A stretch of DNA of 64,000 nt from Bacteroidota bacterium (GCA_016868855.1 VGFP01000001.1:485121-549120); one strand, 5' to 3'. Shown: positions 25,886-35,488, counted from the stretch's first letter. Notes: generated from the letters alone by a model not told the origin. A program made the numbers and translations.

Positions 25886-26165
25886 TTACCCCCCCCCTCC
25901 CGTTAAACAATAAAATCCGCACCAGCACAGCTTTTCCACATTTTTTAGATGAATGTTTTTTCCCCTTAAAAAAGAGAAAAAACACAAACGTACGGGGACA
26001 GGAAAGATAGTTTAGTCATCAAATACCAACCAGAGCCTAAGACCCCGACTTAATTTCTATTTCGTTGGGGTCATTTTATGTTAGAGCATTAATGTCAAAG
26101 ACTTTGGAGAATACTTGCGAAAGAACCCATTAATTCAAGAGATTTGCATTAGAAATTCCCGCTTT
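25886..26165. other. Intergenic region without a recognised gene
   Basis: Holds the C9 tract (25889-25897, plus strand) and a plus-strand hairpin, GACCCCGAC (26041-26049) with GTTGGGGTC (26064-26072), followed by ATTTTATG. The hairpin directly follows a TAA and looks like the terminator of a lost gene. Base composition is AT-rich. No promoter of good quality was found for the sugar dehydrogenase. Confidence 0.5.
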
Positions 26166-27293
26166 ATGAAATATTCAAAATATTTGTTGGTACTTATATT
26201 GATTACCCTTGTACATTCTTGCAAAAAAGAGGAATCCACTGCAATCAGCTTAGAAATTCCAGCCATTGAAATTGAAAAAGTTGTTGACAAATATGAAATC
26301 ATCTGGGGGATGGATTTTTTACCGAATGGAGACCTGATTTTTGGTGAAAAAAGAGGGAAAATGTACTTAAAAACTGACCAAAACAATACCATCACAGAAT
26401 TGTCTGGCCTGCCTTCAATTGACGCAGGTGGACAAGGAGGACTTCTTGATATCAAGACACATCCTAACTATGTAAAGAATGGTTGGATATATATGTCATA
26501 TACTTCCAGTACTCCCTATTATGCTTTAAAGCTCAGTAGGTTCAAGATCAATAACAATAAAATTGAAAACCTTCAGAATATATTTACCGCAACTGGTCCA
26601 GGTGGTCACAACGGTAGTAGAATTGTTTTTGATAAATCAGGACTCATCTACCTGAGCATAGGGGAAGGTCCTTCTACTGGAGGTGGTCCAACTGGAATAA
26701 ATAAAAACGCATCTGACCCGTCATCACCTTGGGGAAAGATCCATAGACTGAATGATGATGGAAGCATTCCCAATACCAATCCGATCTTACCTGGAAATGC
26801 TTCTAGAAATTCAATGTATACACTGGGACATAGAAATCCTCAGGGACTCGCTTTGCATCCTTCAACCGGAGAAATATGGGAATCCGAACACGGTCCTTTG
26901 GGTGGAGATGAAATCAACATCATCAAAGCTGGACAAGATTACGGTTGGCCTGCATTGTCGCTCGGTAAAAACTATGATGGCAGCATCATTTCCAAGAATC
27001 ATGATTCATCTGGTATATCCAAGCCAATATACTCATGGATACCCTCAATCGGTACATGTGGAATTGCTTTCATCAATGGGAATTATTACAGATCTTGGTC
27101 TGGAAGTTTGATTGTTGCAGGATTGGCATCGCAAAAATTACATAGATGCATTGTAGAAAACAATACAATCAAAAGTGAAGAAATCATCCTCAAAGATCTA
27201 GGAAGGGTGAGAAATGTAATTCAGGGTATTGACGGAGCTTTGTACGTATCGGTGGAAGTACCAGGAAGAATATTAAAGATGAAAGTAAAATAA
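26166..27293 (+). CDS. PQQ-dependent sugar dehydrogenase family lipoprotein
   Basis: A 375-residue beta-propeller of the glucose/sorbosone dehydrogenase (YliI/Asd) family. Start at ATG 26166, giving the lipoprotein signal MKYSKYLLVLILITLVHSC with lipobox Cys19; a TTG at 26115 opens the same frame but is unlikely. Family segments are WGMDFLPNGDLIFGEKRGKM, GGQGGLLDIKTHPNY, PGGHNGSRIVFD, LGHRNPQGLALHP and SEHGPLGGDEINII. Such enzymes oxidise sugars in the periplasm with PQQ and calcium. No PQQ synthesis genes are in view. The next gene starts 7 bp later. Confidence 0.88.
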   Translation: MKYSKYLLVLILITLVHSCKKEESTAISLEIPAIEIEKVVDKYEIIWGMDFLPNGDLIFGEKRGKMYLKTDQNNTITELSGLPSIDAGGQGGLLDIKTHPNYVKNGWIYMSYTSSTPYYALKLSRFKINNNKIENLQNIFTATGPGGHNGSRIVFDKSGLIYLSIGEGPSTGGGPTGINKNASDPSSPWGKIHRLNDDGSIPNTNPILPGNASRNSMYTLGHRNPQGLALHPSTGEIWESEHGPLGGDEINIIKAGQDYGWPALSLGKNYDGSIISKNHDSSGISKPIYSWIPSIGTCGIAFINGNYYRSWSGSLIVAGLASQKLHRCIVENNTIKSEEIILKDLGRVRNVIQGIDGALYVSVEVPGRILKMKVK

Positions 27294-27300
27294 ATCAAAC

Positions 27301-28146
27301 ATGAAAAATATATCCGTTATCGGCGCAGGAACAATGGGCAATGGCATCGCACATGTAATGGCACTCCATGGATTTCATGTTCATTTGATAGACAACAATG
27401 AGGCGGCGCTGCAAAAAGCCATGCAGAACATTGAAAAAAATTTGGATCGACAAATCCAGAAAAATATCATCAATGTCGACCAGAAAGAAAAGGCATTGGC
27501 AAATATTCAGTGTTTCAAGGAGATAGCCATGGGCGTTACTGCATCCGACTTGATCATCGAAGCCGTATCAGAAATTGAATCCATCAAGCGGGAAATTTTC
27601 AGAATGGCTGATCAGTATGCTGCTCCAAATTGTATCATCGCATCCAATACCTCATCCATTTCCATCAGCCAATTGGCTGAAGCAACCAAGAGACCTGAAA
27701 AAGTCATTGGCATGCATTTCATGAATCCCGTTCCTGTAATGAAATTGGTTGAAATCATTGAGGGCAAACATGGCTCAAGAGAAACAACAGATACAATAGT
27801 AAAACTGACACAAACCATCGGAAAAACTCCATGTGTGGTCAAAGATGCCCCTGGTTTTATTTCCAACCGCATCCTGATGCCAATGATCAATGAGGCCATC
27901 CTTGCGCTGCAGGAAGGAATCAGCGATGAAAAAACAATTGATGATATCATGAAATTGGGAATGGCACACCCGATGGGTCCGTTGCAACTGGCAGATTACA
28001 TCGGACTCGATGTATGTCACAATATTTTATCTATACTGGAAGAAGGATTCCAAAATGCAAAATATCATCCTGTCCAAATGCTCACTGAAAAAGTTGCAGC
28101 AGGAAAATTGGGTATAAAAACAGGTGAAGGTTTTTACAAATATTGA
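27301..28146 (+). CDS. hbd: 3-hydroxybutyryl-CoA dehydrogenase
   Basis: A 281-residue NAD(P)-dependent 3-hydroxyacyl-CoA dehydrogenase. The Rossmann motif is GAGTMGNGIAHVMALHG (7-23), the catalytic region GMHFMNPVPVMKLVEII holds His, and the C-terminal domain has LGMAHPMGPLQLADYIGLD and KTGEGFYKY. It interconverts acetoacetyl-CoA and 3-hydroxybutyryl-CoA. It is convergent with an acetyl-CoA acetyltransferase 17 bp away, and an acyl-CoA dehydrogenase follows, so the locus serves short-chain fatty-acid oxidation or butanoate metabolism. Confidence 0.93.
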   Translation: MKNISVIGAGTMGNGIAHVMALHGFHVHLIDNNEAALQKAMQNIEKNLDRQIQKNIINVDQKEKALANIQCFKEIAMGVTASDLIIEAVSEIESIKREIFRMADQYAAPNCIIASNTSSISISQLAEATKRPEKVIGMHFMNPVPVMKLVEIIEGKHGSRETTDTIVKLTQTIGKTPCVVKDAPGFISNRILMPMINEAILALQEGISDEKTIDDIMKLGMAHPMGPLQLADYIGLDVCHNILSILEEGFQNAKYHPVQMLTEKVAAGKLGIKTGEGFYKY

Positions 28147-28163
28147 ACTGTTTGATGCAATCG

Positions 28164-29348
28164 TCATCGAACAGCTTCCAATACCATGGCAGATGCTCCT
28201 CCTCCACCATTGCAAATAGCTGCAGCCCCATAACGGGCTTTGTTTTCAGATAAAATGTGTGTGAGTGTAACTATGATTCTTGCACCACTGCATCCAAGTG
28301 GATGTCCCAGTGATACAGCACCGCCTTTGATGTTTACTTTATTGGGATCAATGTTGAGGATATTGGTATTCACTATTCCAACAACAGAGAATGCTTCATT
28401 GAATTCAAAATAATCGATATCGTCTAGTCTGAGATTGGCCTTCTTCAAGGCCAGGGGAAGTGCTTTCGCGGGACTAGTTGTAAACCAACAGGGCTCCTGC
28501 TCTGCATCTGCATAACTTCTTATAATGGCGAGCGGTTTCAAATCAAGTGACTTTGCTTTTTCGGTTGTCATCAATACAACTGCTGCTGCACCATCATTCA
28601 TGGTGGAGGCATTGGCTGCTGTAACGGTTCCATCCTTTGTAAATGCAGGACTTAAAGAAGGAATCTTTTCAAATTGAACCTTGAAGGGCTCTTCATCCTG
28701 ATGAACAACCATTGGCGATCCTTTTCGCTGGGGTATTTCTACTGGAATAATTTCTTGCTGAAATCCATTTGCATTTATAGTTGATTGTGATTTTTGATAA
28801 CTGGAAATTGCAAATGCATCCTGATCCTCACGGCTGATCTTGTATTCGCTCGCACATTGATCGGCAAATGATCCCATGGCCACCTGATCATAATGATCAG
28901 TCAACCCATCATGTGCGAGTCCGTCGATGACCGACACTGAACCGTATTTATGTCCCCATCTCATGGAATGATTGTAAAATGGAACATTGCTCATGCTTTC
29001 CATCCCTCCAGCAATGACAACTTCTGCATCACCCATTTCGATGGACTGAACGCCCAGTGCAATCGCTTTCATACCACTTGCACATACTTTATTGACAGTA
29101 TTGGTTACAACAGATGAAGGCAACCCTGCATAGATAGCAGCCTGTCGTGCAGGTGCCTGTCCGAGTCCCGCTTGCAATACAACTCCCATGATGACCTCAT
29201 CGACTTTTGATGGATCGAGTCCAATTTTTTTCATCGCCCCTTCAATTGCTTTTCCGCCCAATTGTGTAGCAGTAAAAGATTTCAGTGCCCCACCAAATGA
29301 ACCAATGGGTGTCCTTGATGCAGAAACGATGCAGATTTCTTTTTTCAT
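28164..29348 (-). CDS. atoB: Acetyl-CoA C-acetyltransferase (thiolase)
   Basis: A 394-residue thiolase that condenses two acetyl-CoA or cleaves acetoacetyl-CoA. The nucleophilic Cys is in NKVCASGMKAI (about residue 88), the His in GGAVSLGHPLGCSGARI, and the second Cys in AAICNGGGGASAMVLE. NEAFSVV is also present. It lies 32 bp after the acyl-CoA dehydrogenase on the same strand, probably one operon. Confidence 0.95.
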   Translation of the reverse strand: MKKEICIVSASRTPIGSFGGALKSFTATQLGGKAIEGAMKKIGLDPSKVDEVIMGVVLQAGLGQAPARQAAIYAGLPSSVVTNTVNKVCASGMKAIALGVQSIEMGDAEVVIAGGMESMSNVPFYNHSMRWGHKYGSVSVIDGLAHDGLTDHYDQVAMGSFADQCASEYKISREDQDAFAISSYQKSQSTINANGFQQEIIPVEIPQRKGSPMVVHQDEEPFKVQFEKIPSLSPAFTKDGTVTAANASTMNDGAAAVVLMTTEKAKSLDLKPLAIIRSYADAEQEPCWFTTSPAKALPLALKKANLRLDDIDYFEFNEAFSVVGIVNTNILNIDPNKVNIKGGAVSLGHPLGCSGARIIVTLTHILSENKARYGAAAICNGGGGASAMVLEAVR

Positions 29349-29380
29349 GATCCTTCTTGCTAAGAATTAATGAATTGTTG

Positions 29381-30535
29381 TTAGCGGGTAATTGCTCTTC
29401 CGATGACCATTTTCTGGACTTCCGAAGTGCCCTCGTAAATCTGGGTAATTTTGGCATCGCGCATGAGTCGCTCTACATGAAACTCTTTTACAAATCCATA
29501 TCCACCGTGTACCTGAACTGCTTCTGTCGTCACCCACATGGCTGTTTCACTTGCATATAATTTTGCCATTGCTGCAGATGTTGAGTAATCGAGTCCCTGG
29601 TCTTTTTCATATGCAGATTTGAAGCACAACAACCGCGCAGCTTCAATGCGTGTTGCCATTTCTGACAACTTGAATTGAATGGCCTGGTGTTCATGTATTG
29701 GCTTTCCGAATGATTTGCGCTGCTTGCTGTAGGCCAGCGCAAGTTCATACGCACCGCTTGCAATTCCCAATGCCTGTGCTGCAATACCGATCCTGCCACC
29801 ATTCAATGTTTCCATGGCATATCGAAATCCAAATCCATCTGCTCCGATTCTGTGTGATTTGGGGACTTTCACATCTGTAAAAAATATGGAATGGGTATCG
29901 CTGCTTCGAATGCCTAATTTATTTTCTTTGGGACCGACCTTTACTCCCTCTTGATTTTTTTCAACAATGAATGTATTGATTCCCTTAGCACCTTTGCTTG
30001 CATCTGTTTGAGCCATGACCAAATAAACAGAGGCAGAATTACCATTGGTGATCCAGTTTTTTACACCGTTGATGAGATAATAATCTCCATGGTCGATTGC
30101 AGTTGTATGCTGATGAGTTGCATCACTTCCTGCTTCCGGCTCACTCAATAGAAATGCGCCAATGTACAATTCATCATTGTTGGTGCCTTTTGCAAGAGGC
30201 ACCAGGTATTTTGCTTTTTGTTCTTCATTGCCATACTTTTCCAAACCCCAACATACCAAGCTGTTGTTTACACTCATGCATACACTGGTACTGGCATCCA
30301 CTTTACTGATCTCCTCCATAGCTAACACATAACTGATGGTGTCCATACCAGCACCACCGTTTGCAGGATCCACCATCATTCCCATGAATCCCAAAGAAGC
30401 CAATTCTTTGATCTGTTCTGTTGGAAATTGTTGTACTTCATCTCGCTGAATTACTCCGGGCAAACATGAATTTTTTGCAAAAGATCTGGCAGCCTGTTGA
30501 ATCATCAGCTGCTCTTCAGTCAATTTAAATTGCAT
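29381..30535 (-). CDS. Acyl-CoA dehydrogenase
   Basis: A 384-residue FAD enzyme that makes the trans-2 double bond of acyl-CoA. The start at ATG 30535 (MQFKLTEEQLMIQQAARSF) fits the family; 18 extra upstream codons do not. Signatures are GAFLLSEPEAGSDA (ACADS_1), NGVKNWITNG, and the C-terminal QIYEGTSEVQKMVIGRAI with the catalytic Glu typical of short-chain and butyryl enzymes. A -7 box TACATTTG is at 30611-30604. Operon partner: the thiolase. Confidence 0.94.
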   Translation of the reverse strand: MQFKLTEEQLMIQQAARSFAKNSCLPGVIQRDEVQQFPTEQIKELASLGFMGMMVDPANGGAGMDTISYVLAMEEISKVDASTSVCMSVNNSLVCWGLEKYGNEEQKAKYLVPLAKGTNNDELYIGAFLLSEPEAGSDATHQHTTAIDHGDYYLINGVKNWITNGNSASVYLVMAQTDASKGAKGINTFIVEKNQEGVKVGPKENKLGIRSSDTHSIFFTDVKVPKSHRIGADGFGFRYAMETLNGGRIGIAAQALGIASGAYELALAYSKQRKSFGKPIHEHQAIQFKLSEMATRIEAARLLCFKSAYEKDQGLDYSTSAAMAKLYASETAMWVTTEAVQVHGGYGFVKEFHVERLMRDAKITQIYEGTSEVQKMVIGRAITR

Positions 30536-30631
30536 ACGTTGAATTATTTTCAATGAAGGATTATCATCACAAAATTGAGATGATAGCATACGGATTTGCT
30601 CAGCAAATGTAGAGCAAAAAGAGGCTTTGAT

Positions 30632-31324
30632 TCATTTTCTGCTCCATACTTCATAGATGGGATCACCCTTGGAACTGTTGCCGCTGTGATGCCAATCCCC
30701 ATCTTTCAATTCGGCATTGAAACTCAGCGAATTACCCACACGTGAAGCATCTCGAGAAAAAAATTCTATGTGTTCGGAATATTTCCCATTTTCGAAAGTA
30801 TACCTGCCCCCACCAGTGCCAAAAAATTCACCGGTATCGGTATTGATGGCTGTCCACTGAAATCTGCTGCCAGACATGACCTTGATTGTTTTTCTTGCAC
30901 CTGGATTCATTGCTACCATTTTACCATCCTGCATCCTTCCGGTAATTTTCCAATTACCTGCGAGTCCAGTATTGGCATCATCCACCCAGTTCCAAGTAAC
31001 TCCAATTCCATCAACAGGCATTTGCAGATCTTTTTTTCGGAAAGTGTATTCATATGTATAGGCTGACTTCACCTCTGACTTGTTTGTAGTATTGAATTCA
31101 ATGGTACCCGATATTTTTTTTCCATCTGCCATAGCAGTTCCTCCCCTGGTTTGGAAGAATTTTTTTCCTTCTAAATCAAAAGTCGTGATAACAAAATACT
31201 GATCGACAATTGTCAGGTATTGAACTGCTGTATCTAATTTTCGCATCCAGGCACCTGAAATTTTCTGAGCCGATATAGAGAGAGAAAAAACAACAGTAAG
31301 GAGACTGAGTATTAAATGTTTCAT
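30632..31324 (-). CDS. Secreted protein with two lipocalin-like repeats
   Basis: A 230-residue protein with a clear signal peptide (MKHLILSLLTVVFSLSISAQ). The mature part has two similar beta-rich halves. The first begins ISGAWMRKL and contains TTFDLEGKKFFQTRGG with SGTIEF; the second begins LAGNWKITGRM and contains NTDTGEFFGTGGGRY with SEHIEF. This pattern suggests duplicated lipocalin/DUF4488-like barrels. It is periplasmic or secreted; ligand and role unknown. Confidence 0.6.
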   Translation of the reverse strand: MKHLILSLLTVVFSLSISAQKISGAWMRKLDTAVQYLTIVDQYFVITTFDLEGKKFFQTRGGTAMADGKKISGTIEFNTTNKSEVKSAYTYEYTFRKKDLQMPVDGIGVTWNWVDDANTGLAGNWKITGRMQDGKMVAMNPGARKTIKVMSGSRFQWTAINTDTGEFFGTGGGRYTFENGKYSEHIEFFSRDASRVGNSLSFNAELKDGDWHHSGNSSKGDPIYEVWSRK

Positions 31325-31370
31325 GGCAGACAGGTTTAATTCATTGTACCATGAAGTTAGAGAGAAAGAA

Positions 31371-32531
31371 TTATTTCAGCGCATCTAGAATCTCCTCTAA
31401 AATATCATCCGGATGCTCCAGTCCAACGGAAAGACGAATGAGCCCGGGGGTGATTCCAACCGCCTGCCGCTCTTCTTCGCTAAGCTTTGAATGTGTAGTA
31501 CTTGCCGGATGAGAAGCGATGGTTCTGCTGTCACCCAAATTATTGGTCATGGACAACCATTTTAGGTTATTGAGGAATTTTCTTCCGCCGTCCAATCCTG
31601 ATTTCAATTCAAACGTAAGGATACCACCGCCATTGCTCATTTGTTTTTTTGCAGTCTTATGGTGAGGGTGACTCGGCAAAAAAGGATATTTAACCCAACT
31701 CAAAGCTGGATGCCCTTCTAATTTTTGTGCAATGTGCAAAGCATTGACTGCATGTTTATCCATTCGCACAAACAAGGTTTCCAAACTCTTGGAAAGCACC
31801 CATGCGTTGAACGGACTCATGGACGGACCTGTATTGCGAATGAAGAGGTACATCTGCTTGATCAAATCTTTTTTCCCGACTACAACTCCACCCAATACCC
31901 TTCCCTGTCCATCCATGAACTTGGTAGCAGAATGCAATACAAGATCAGCGCCGTACTGTATGGGTTGCTGAACGGATGGTGTTGCAAAACAATTGTCAAC
32001 AATGAACAAAATATTATGCTTCTTGCAAATGCCAGCCACATACTTCAAGTCTATGATATCAAGACCAGGATTCGAAGGCGTTTCAACATAAAGAAGTTTT
32101 GTATTTTTTTTGATCAACACTTCAATGGTTTCAGGCTTGTTCATGTCAAAATAACTGTACTCAATTCCCCATTTGGGAAGATACTTGGTGAGAATGGCAT
32201 GTGTTGATCCAAACACAGCTGATGCAGAAACAATGTGATCGCCAGCAGAAACAAACGTCATGAAAGAAGAAAATACAGCAGCCATGCCAGTGGCAGTTGC
32301 AATACCATCCTCCGCTCCTTCCATCAAGCAAACTTTTTTGACAAATTCATCAACACTGGGATTGGAAAAACGAGAGTAGATATTCACGTCCAATGAATCA
32401 TCCTCAAATGCAGCAGCCATGTCTTCGGCAGAATCATACACAAAACTACTCGTTAGAAACAATGGAGTTGAATGCTCTTTTTCCCCTGTTCTTTCTGTCT
32501 GTGTTCTGATAGCTAAAGTCTCTGGCCTCAT
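31371..32531 (-). CDS. metZ: O-succinylhomoserine sulfhydrylase / trans-sulfuration PLP enzyme
   Basis: A 386-residue Cys/Met-metabolism PLP enzyme. YSRFSNPSVDEFVKKV, the pyridine-ring segment LYVETPSNPGLDIIDL, and the PLP lysine in LHSATKFMDGQGRVLGG are all present, as is the C-terminal SVGLEHPDDILEEI. The N-terminal RTQTERTGEKEHSTPLFLTSSF fits MetZ-type sulfhydrylases, which make homocysteine from O-acylhomoserine and sulfide, better than cystathionine gamma-synthase. The related activities are hard to separate by sequence. It follows osmC by 11 bp. Confidence 0.85.
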   Translation of the reverse strand: MRPETLAIRTQTERTGEKEHSTPLFLTSSFVYDSAEDMAAAFEDDSLDVNIYSRFSNPSVDEFVKKVCLMEGAEDGIATATGMAAVFSSFMTFVSAGDHIVSASAVFGSTHAILTKYLPKWGIEYSYFDMNKPETIEVLIKKNTKLLYVETPSNPGLDIIDLKYVAGICKKHNILFIVDNCFATPSVQQPIQYGADLVLHSATKFMDGQGRVLGGVVVGKKDLIKQMYLFIRNTGPSMSPFNAWVLSKSLETLFVRMDKHAVNALHIAQKLEGHPALSWVKYPFLPSHPHHKTAKKQMSNGGGILTFELKSGLDGGRKFLNNLKWLSMTNNLGDSRTIASHPASTTHSKLSEEERQAVGITPGLIRLSVGLEHPDDILEEILDALK

Positions 32532-32542
32532 GGTATTTTTTT

Positions 32543-32977
32543 TTATTCAATGCGTGATCCATTCAGATAAATGGAATACTCAATGGTTGCTCCTGCTTTT
32601 CTGAGCGTTTCTGCAACCGAACAATATTTTTCCAATGACAAATCAACCGCACGTTTGGCTTTGGACAAATCCAAATTCCCTTCCATTTTGAAAACAAGAT
32701 GGATTTGTTTCCACAAAGATGGCTCTTTGCCTTCTTCGCGATGACCATCAACCTCTATTTTCAGGGAACTGAGTTCCTGTCGCTGTTTTTTTAAAATGCT
32801 GATGACATCCACTGAGCTGCAACCGCAGAGGGCGGCCAACATAGACTGCATTGGCCTGAATCCAGAGCCACTTCCACCCTGGTCAACAGGAATATCCATG
32901 CGCATCAGATGTCCATCTGCATCCTGGATATCCATGCCAAATTTATCGTCAGCAAGTATTGCTTCTATCAATGCCAT
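32543..32977 (-). CDS. OsmC-family protein
   Basis: A 144-residue OsmC/Ohr-fold protein. The first redox Cys region reads MQSMLAALCGCSSVDVISIL and the second EKYCSVAETLRKA, as in OsmC peroxidases that reduce organic hydroperoxides. The N-terminal strand region is short. It is co-transcribed with metZ; a thiol-related role next to a sulfur-assimilation gene is plausible but inferred. Confidence 0.88.
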   Translation of the reverse strand: MALIEAILADDKFGMDIQDADGHLMRMDIPVDQGGSGSGFRPMQSMLAALCGCSSVDVISILKKQRQELSSLKIEVDGHREEGKEPSLWKQIHLVFKMEGNLDLSKAKRAVDLSLEKYCSVAETLRKAGATIEYSIYLNGSRIE

Positions 32978-32994
32978 AGAATCTGTTATGGGTG

Positions 32995-33002
32995 CAAATA
33001 TA
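32995..33002 (-). promoter_or_regulatory. -7 element of osmC-metZ
   Basis: TATATTTG on the minus strand, 18 bp before the osmC ATG. It separates osmC-metZ from the upstream rfb operon although the gap is only 30 bp. Confidence 0.5.
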
Positions 33003-33007
33003 CATCA

Positions 33008-33868
33008 TTACTGAGCGAGTAAACGATGAACGCATTTTTGCAGACTCTCTTTCCAATCAGGTGGATTGTATGCAAAAACTGACTTGATCTTTGATTTATC
33101 CAGCAGACTAAAAGCTGGTCGCTTGGCGGGTGTAGGATAAGCTGATGTAGGAATGGGATGGATAATTGTATTGCTTTTAATCAATTGCTTGATCTCATTG
33201 GCAAAATCATACCAGCTGATTTCTCCTTCATTCGAGAAATGATAAATGCCAGGTTGCCATGTTTCAAATTGTATGATATGCATAATAAATTCTGCGAGAT
33301 CTGCGGCCCAAGTTGGACTCCCCACTTGATCGCTGACCACAGAAATTTCATTTCGCTCCTTCATGAGTCGCATCATTGTCTTGACAAAATTGTTACCATG
33401 GAAAGAGTATACCCAGGAAGTACGAATGATCACAGATGCAGGATTTTCTTTCATTGCCTCCTGCTCACCAGCCAACTTTGATTGACCATATACAGATACA
33501 GGTGCGGTTGCATCTGATTCTTTGTAAGGCTTGGGGGAATCACCTGCGAAAACGTAATCCGTTGAAATATGAATGAATTTACAATGCTGTTCTCTTGAAA
33601 CTGCAGCAAGGATACCAACAGACTCTGCATTGACGATAAAAGCCAATTCTTTTTCAGTTTCCGCCTTGTCAACCGCAGTGTAAGCAGCACAATTGATACA
33701 ATAATCAGGCTTGAATCCGACAAATGTATTTCTCACCAAATCAAAATGATGAATGGGAAGATCTTCTCTTGACAGAAAAAGAAACTCAAAGGAGGGGAAC
33801 GCTGCAGCAATATCGCGCAACTCCTTACCGAGCTGTCCGTTTGCACCTGTTACAAGAATTTTTTTCAT
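33008..33868 (-). CDS. rfbD: dTDP-4-dehydrorhamnose reductase
   Basis: A 286-residue SDR that makes dTDP-L-rhamnose. The cofactor motif is VTGANGQLGKELRD, the substrate region has NCAAYTAVDKAE, and the catalytic YxxxK is in VYGQSKLAGEQ, with ISTDYVF supplying Thr/Asp. It is last in the rfbB-rfbC-rfbD order, 5 bp after rfbC. Confidence 0.95.
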   Translation of the reverse strand: MKKILVTGANGQLGKELRDIAAAFPSFEFLFLSREDLPIHHFDLVRNTFVGFKPDYCINCAAYTAVDKAETEKELAFIVNAESVGILAAVSREQHCKFIHISTDYVFAGDSPKPYKESDATAPVSVYGQSKLAGEQEAMKENPASVIIRTSWVYSFHGNNFVKTMMRLMKERNEISVVSDQVGSPTWAADLAEFIMHIIQFETWQPGIYHFSNEGEISWYDFANEIKQLIKSNTIIHPIPTSAYPTPAKRPAFSLLDKSKIKSVFAYNPPDWKESLQKCVHRLLAQ

Positions 33869-33873
33869 GTGAC

Positions 33874-34425
33874 CTACTCGTAATACGTAGCGTTGTTGAA
33901 TGAAGGTAGTACCAGATCTTTTTCAGATACGATTTGTTTTTCAACAGGCACTTTCCAATCGATGCTCAATGTTGCATCATTGTAAATAACCCCCACTTCA
34001 GTCTCTTTGTTATAAAAGTCATCAATTTTATACAATACATCCGCAGTTGGACTCAATACAGAAAATCCATGAATAAATCCTTTGGGAATAAACAATTGTT
34101 TTTTGTTTTCTGATGACAACTGAATAGAAAATACTTTTCCAAATGTCTTGGAACTTTTGCGCATGTCAACCACCACATCCAAGATTTCACCCTGTAGTAC
34201 CCTTATTAATTTGGTCTGCGCGTGTGGTGCCTTTTGCATATGGAGTCCCCTGATCACTCCATAAGTTGAATGTGACTGGTTATCTTGTACCCATGTAAAA
34301 TCCATCCCGTATTTATTTTTGAAAACCGAGTCATTGTAGCTTTCGAAAAAATCTCCTCTCTCATCGCTAAAAACCTTGGGAGTAATAACATACAATCCAG
34401 CGAAATCTGTTGCTTCTACCTGCAT
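33874..34425 (-). CDS. rfbC: dTDP-4-dehydrorhamnose 3,5-epimerase
   Basis: A 183-residue cupin epimerase. Seen are ERGDFFESYND, the catalytic His in IRGLHMQKAPHAQTKLIRVLQGEILDVVVDMR, and FIPKGFIHGFSVLSPTADVLYK with the second conserved histidine. It lies 2 bp after rfbB, tightly coupled. Confidence 0.95.
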   Translation of the reverse strand: MQVEATDFAGLYVITPKVFSDERGDFFESYNDSVFKNKYGMDFTWVQDNQSHSTYGVIRGLHMQKAPHAQTKLIRVLQGEILDVVVDMRKSSKTFGKVFSIQLSSENKKQLFIPKGFIHGFSVLSPTADVLYKIDDFYNKETEVGVIYNDATLSIDWKVPVEKQIVSEKDLVLPSFNNATYYE

Positions 34426-34427
34426 AA

Positions 34428-35477
34428 TTATCTGCTTACGTATTGATTTGAATAATATTCCTTGTAGGCCCCGGATGTTACACTATCAATCCACTCTCCA
34501 TTGGCCAAGTACCAATCAATTGTCCTATCGAGTCCCTCTTCGAATTGCAGAGATGGCTTCCAACCCAGCTCTTTGTTGAGCTTGGTGGCATCAATGGCAT
34601 AGCGCTTGTCGTGACCAGGTCTGTCTTTTACAAATGTGATCAGTTTTGCACTTTCGCCTGCTGCACGATTCAGTTTTTTATCCATAATCCTGCACAACAG
34701 ATGAACGATGTCGAGATTTTTCCATTCATTGAATCCTCCAATATTGTATGTTTCCCCTAGTTTTCCCTGATGAAGTATTACATCGATTGCTCGAGCATGG
34801 TCCTCCACCCATAACCAGTCACGCACATTATCACCTTTGCCATATACAGGCAATGGTTTAGAATGAACAATGTTATTGATCATCAATGGAAGCAATTTTT
34901 CGGGAAACTGATGTGACCCATAGTTGTTGGAACAATTGGAGATCACCACAGGCAATCCATACGTGTCGTAATACGCTTTCACCAAATGATCGGATGATGC
35001 TTTGGAAGCAGAATATGGAGAATGAGGATCATATGGTGTTGTCTCGGTAAAGAACCCGCTCTCACCCAATGATCCATATACTTCATCGGTTGAAACATGA
35101 TAAAATAATTTGTTGCTGGTCTCTTTCCAATATTTTCTTGCAGCATTGAGCAAAACCGCTGTACCCAATACATTGGTTTTCACAAAAGAAAGTGGATCCA
35201 TAATTGATCGATCAACGTGACTTTCAGCAGCAAGGTGAATAACAGCATCAAATGATTCTTTTTCAAAAAGCTGATCAATAAAGATTTCATCCGTAATGTC
35301 TCCTTTTACAAATGAGTAGTTTGATTTTCCTTCAACATCTTTCAGGTTTTCGAGATTACCGGCATAGGTTAGTACGTCGAGGTTGACAATATGGCAATCT
35401 GCATATTTGTTTACAAATAATCTCACCACATGTGACCCAATAAATCCGGCTCCGCCGGTAACGAGTATTTTTTTCAT
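34428..35477 (-). CDS. rfbB: dTDP-glucose 4,6-dehydratase
   Basis: A 349-residue extended SDR. The NAD motif is VTGGAGFIGSHVVRLF, then HLAAESHVDRSI, the STDEVYGSLG catalytic strand, and the YxxxK in SPYSASKASSDHLV, followed by NNYGSHQFPEKLLPL. It makes dTDP-4-keto-6-deoxyglucose. rfbA, which makes dTDP-glucose, is not next to it, so the pathway depends on a gene elsewhere. Confidence 0.96.
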   Translation of the reverse strand: MKKILVTGGAGFIGSHVVRLFVNKYADCHIVNLDVLTYAGNLENLKDVEGKSNYSFVKGDITDEIFIDQLFEKESFDAVIHLAAESHVDRSIMDPLSFVKTNVLGTAVLLNAARKYWKETSNKLFYHVSTDEVYGSLGESGFFTETTPYDPHSPYSASKASSDHLVKAYYDTYGLPVVISNCSNNYGSHQFPEKLLPLMINNIVHSKPLPVYGKGDNVRDWLWVEDHARAIDVILHQGKLGETYNIGGFNEWKNLDIVHLLCRIMDKKLNRAAGESAKLITFVKDRPGHDKRYAIDATKLNKELGWKPSLQFEEGLDRTIDWYLANGEWIDSVTSGAYKEYYSNQYVSR

Positions 35478-35488
35478 AGTTCTTGTGT

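Noticed and set aside
25659..25913. Plus-strand 84-codon frame over the pentapeptide gene start
   Set aside because: Antisense to the pentapeptide gene and running through the poly-C tract as Pro-Pro-Pro-Pro; no coding features.
30536..30589. 18-residue N-terminal extension of the acyl-CoA dehydrogenase
   Set aside because: The family starts at MQFKLTEEQ; the extension has no signal or conservation pattern.
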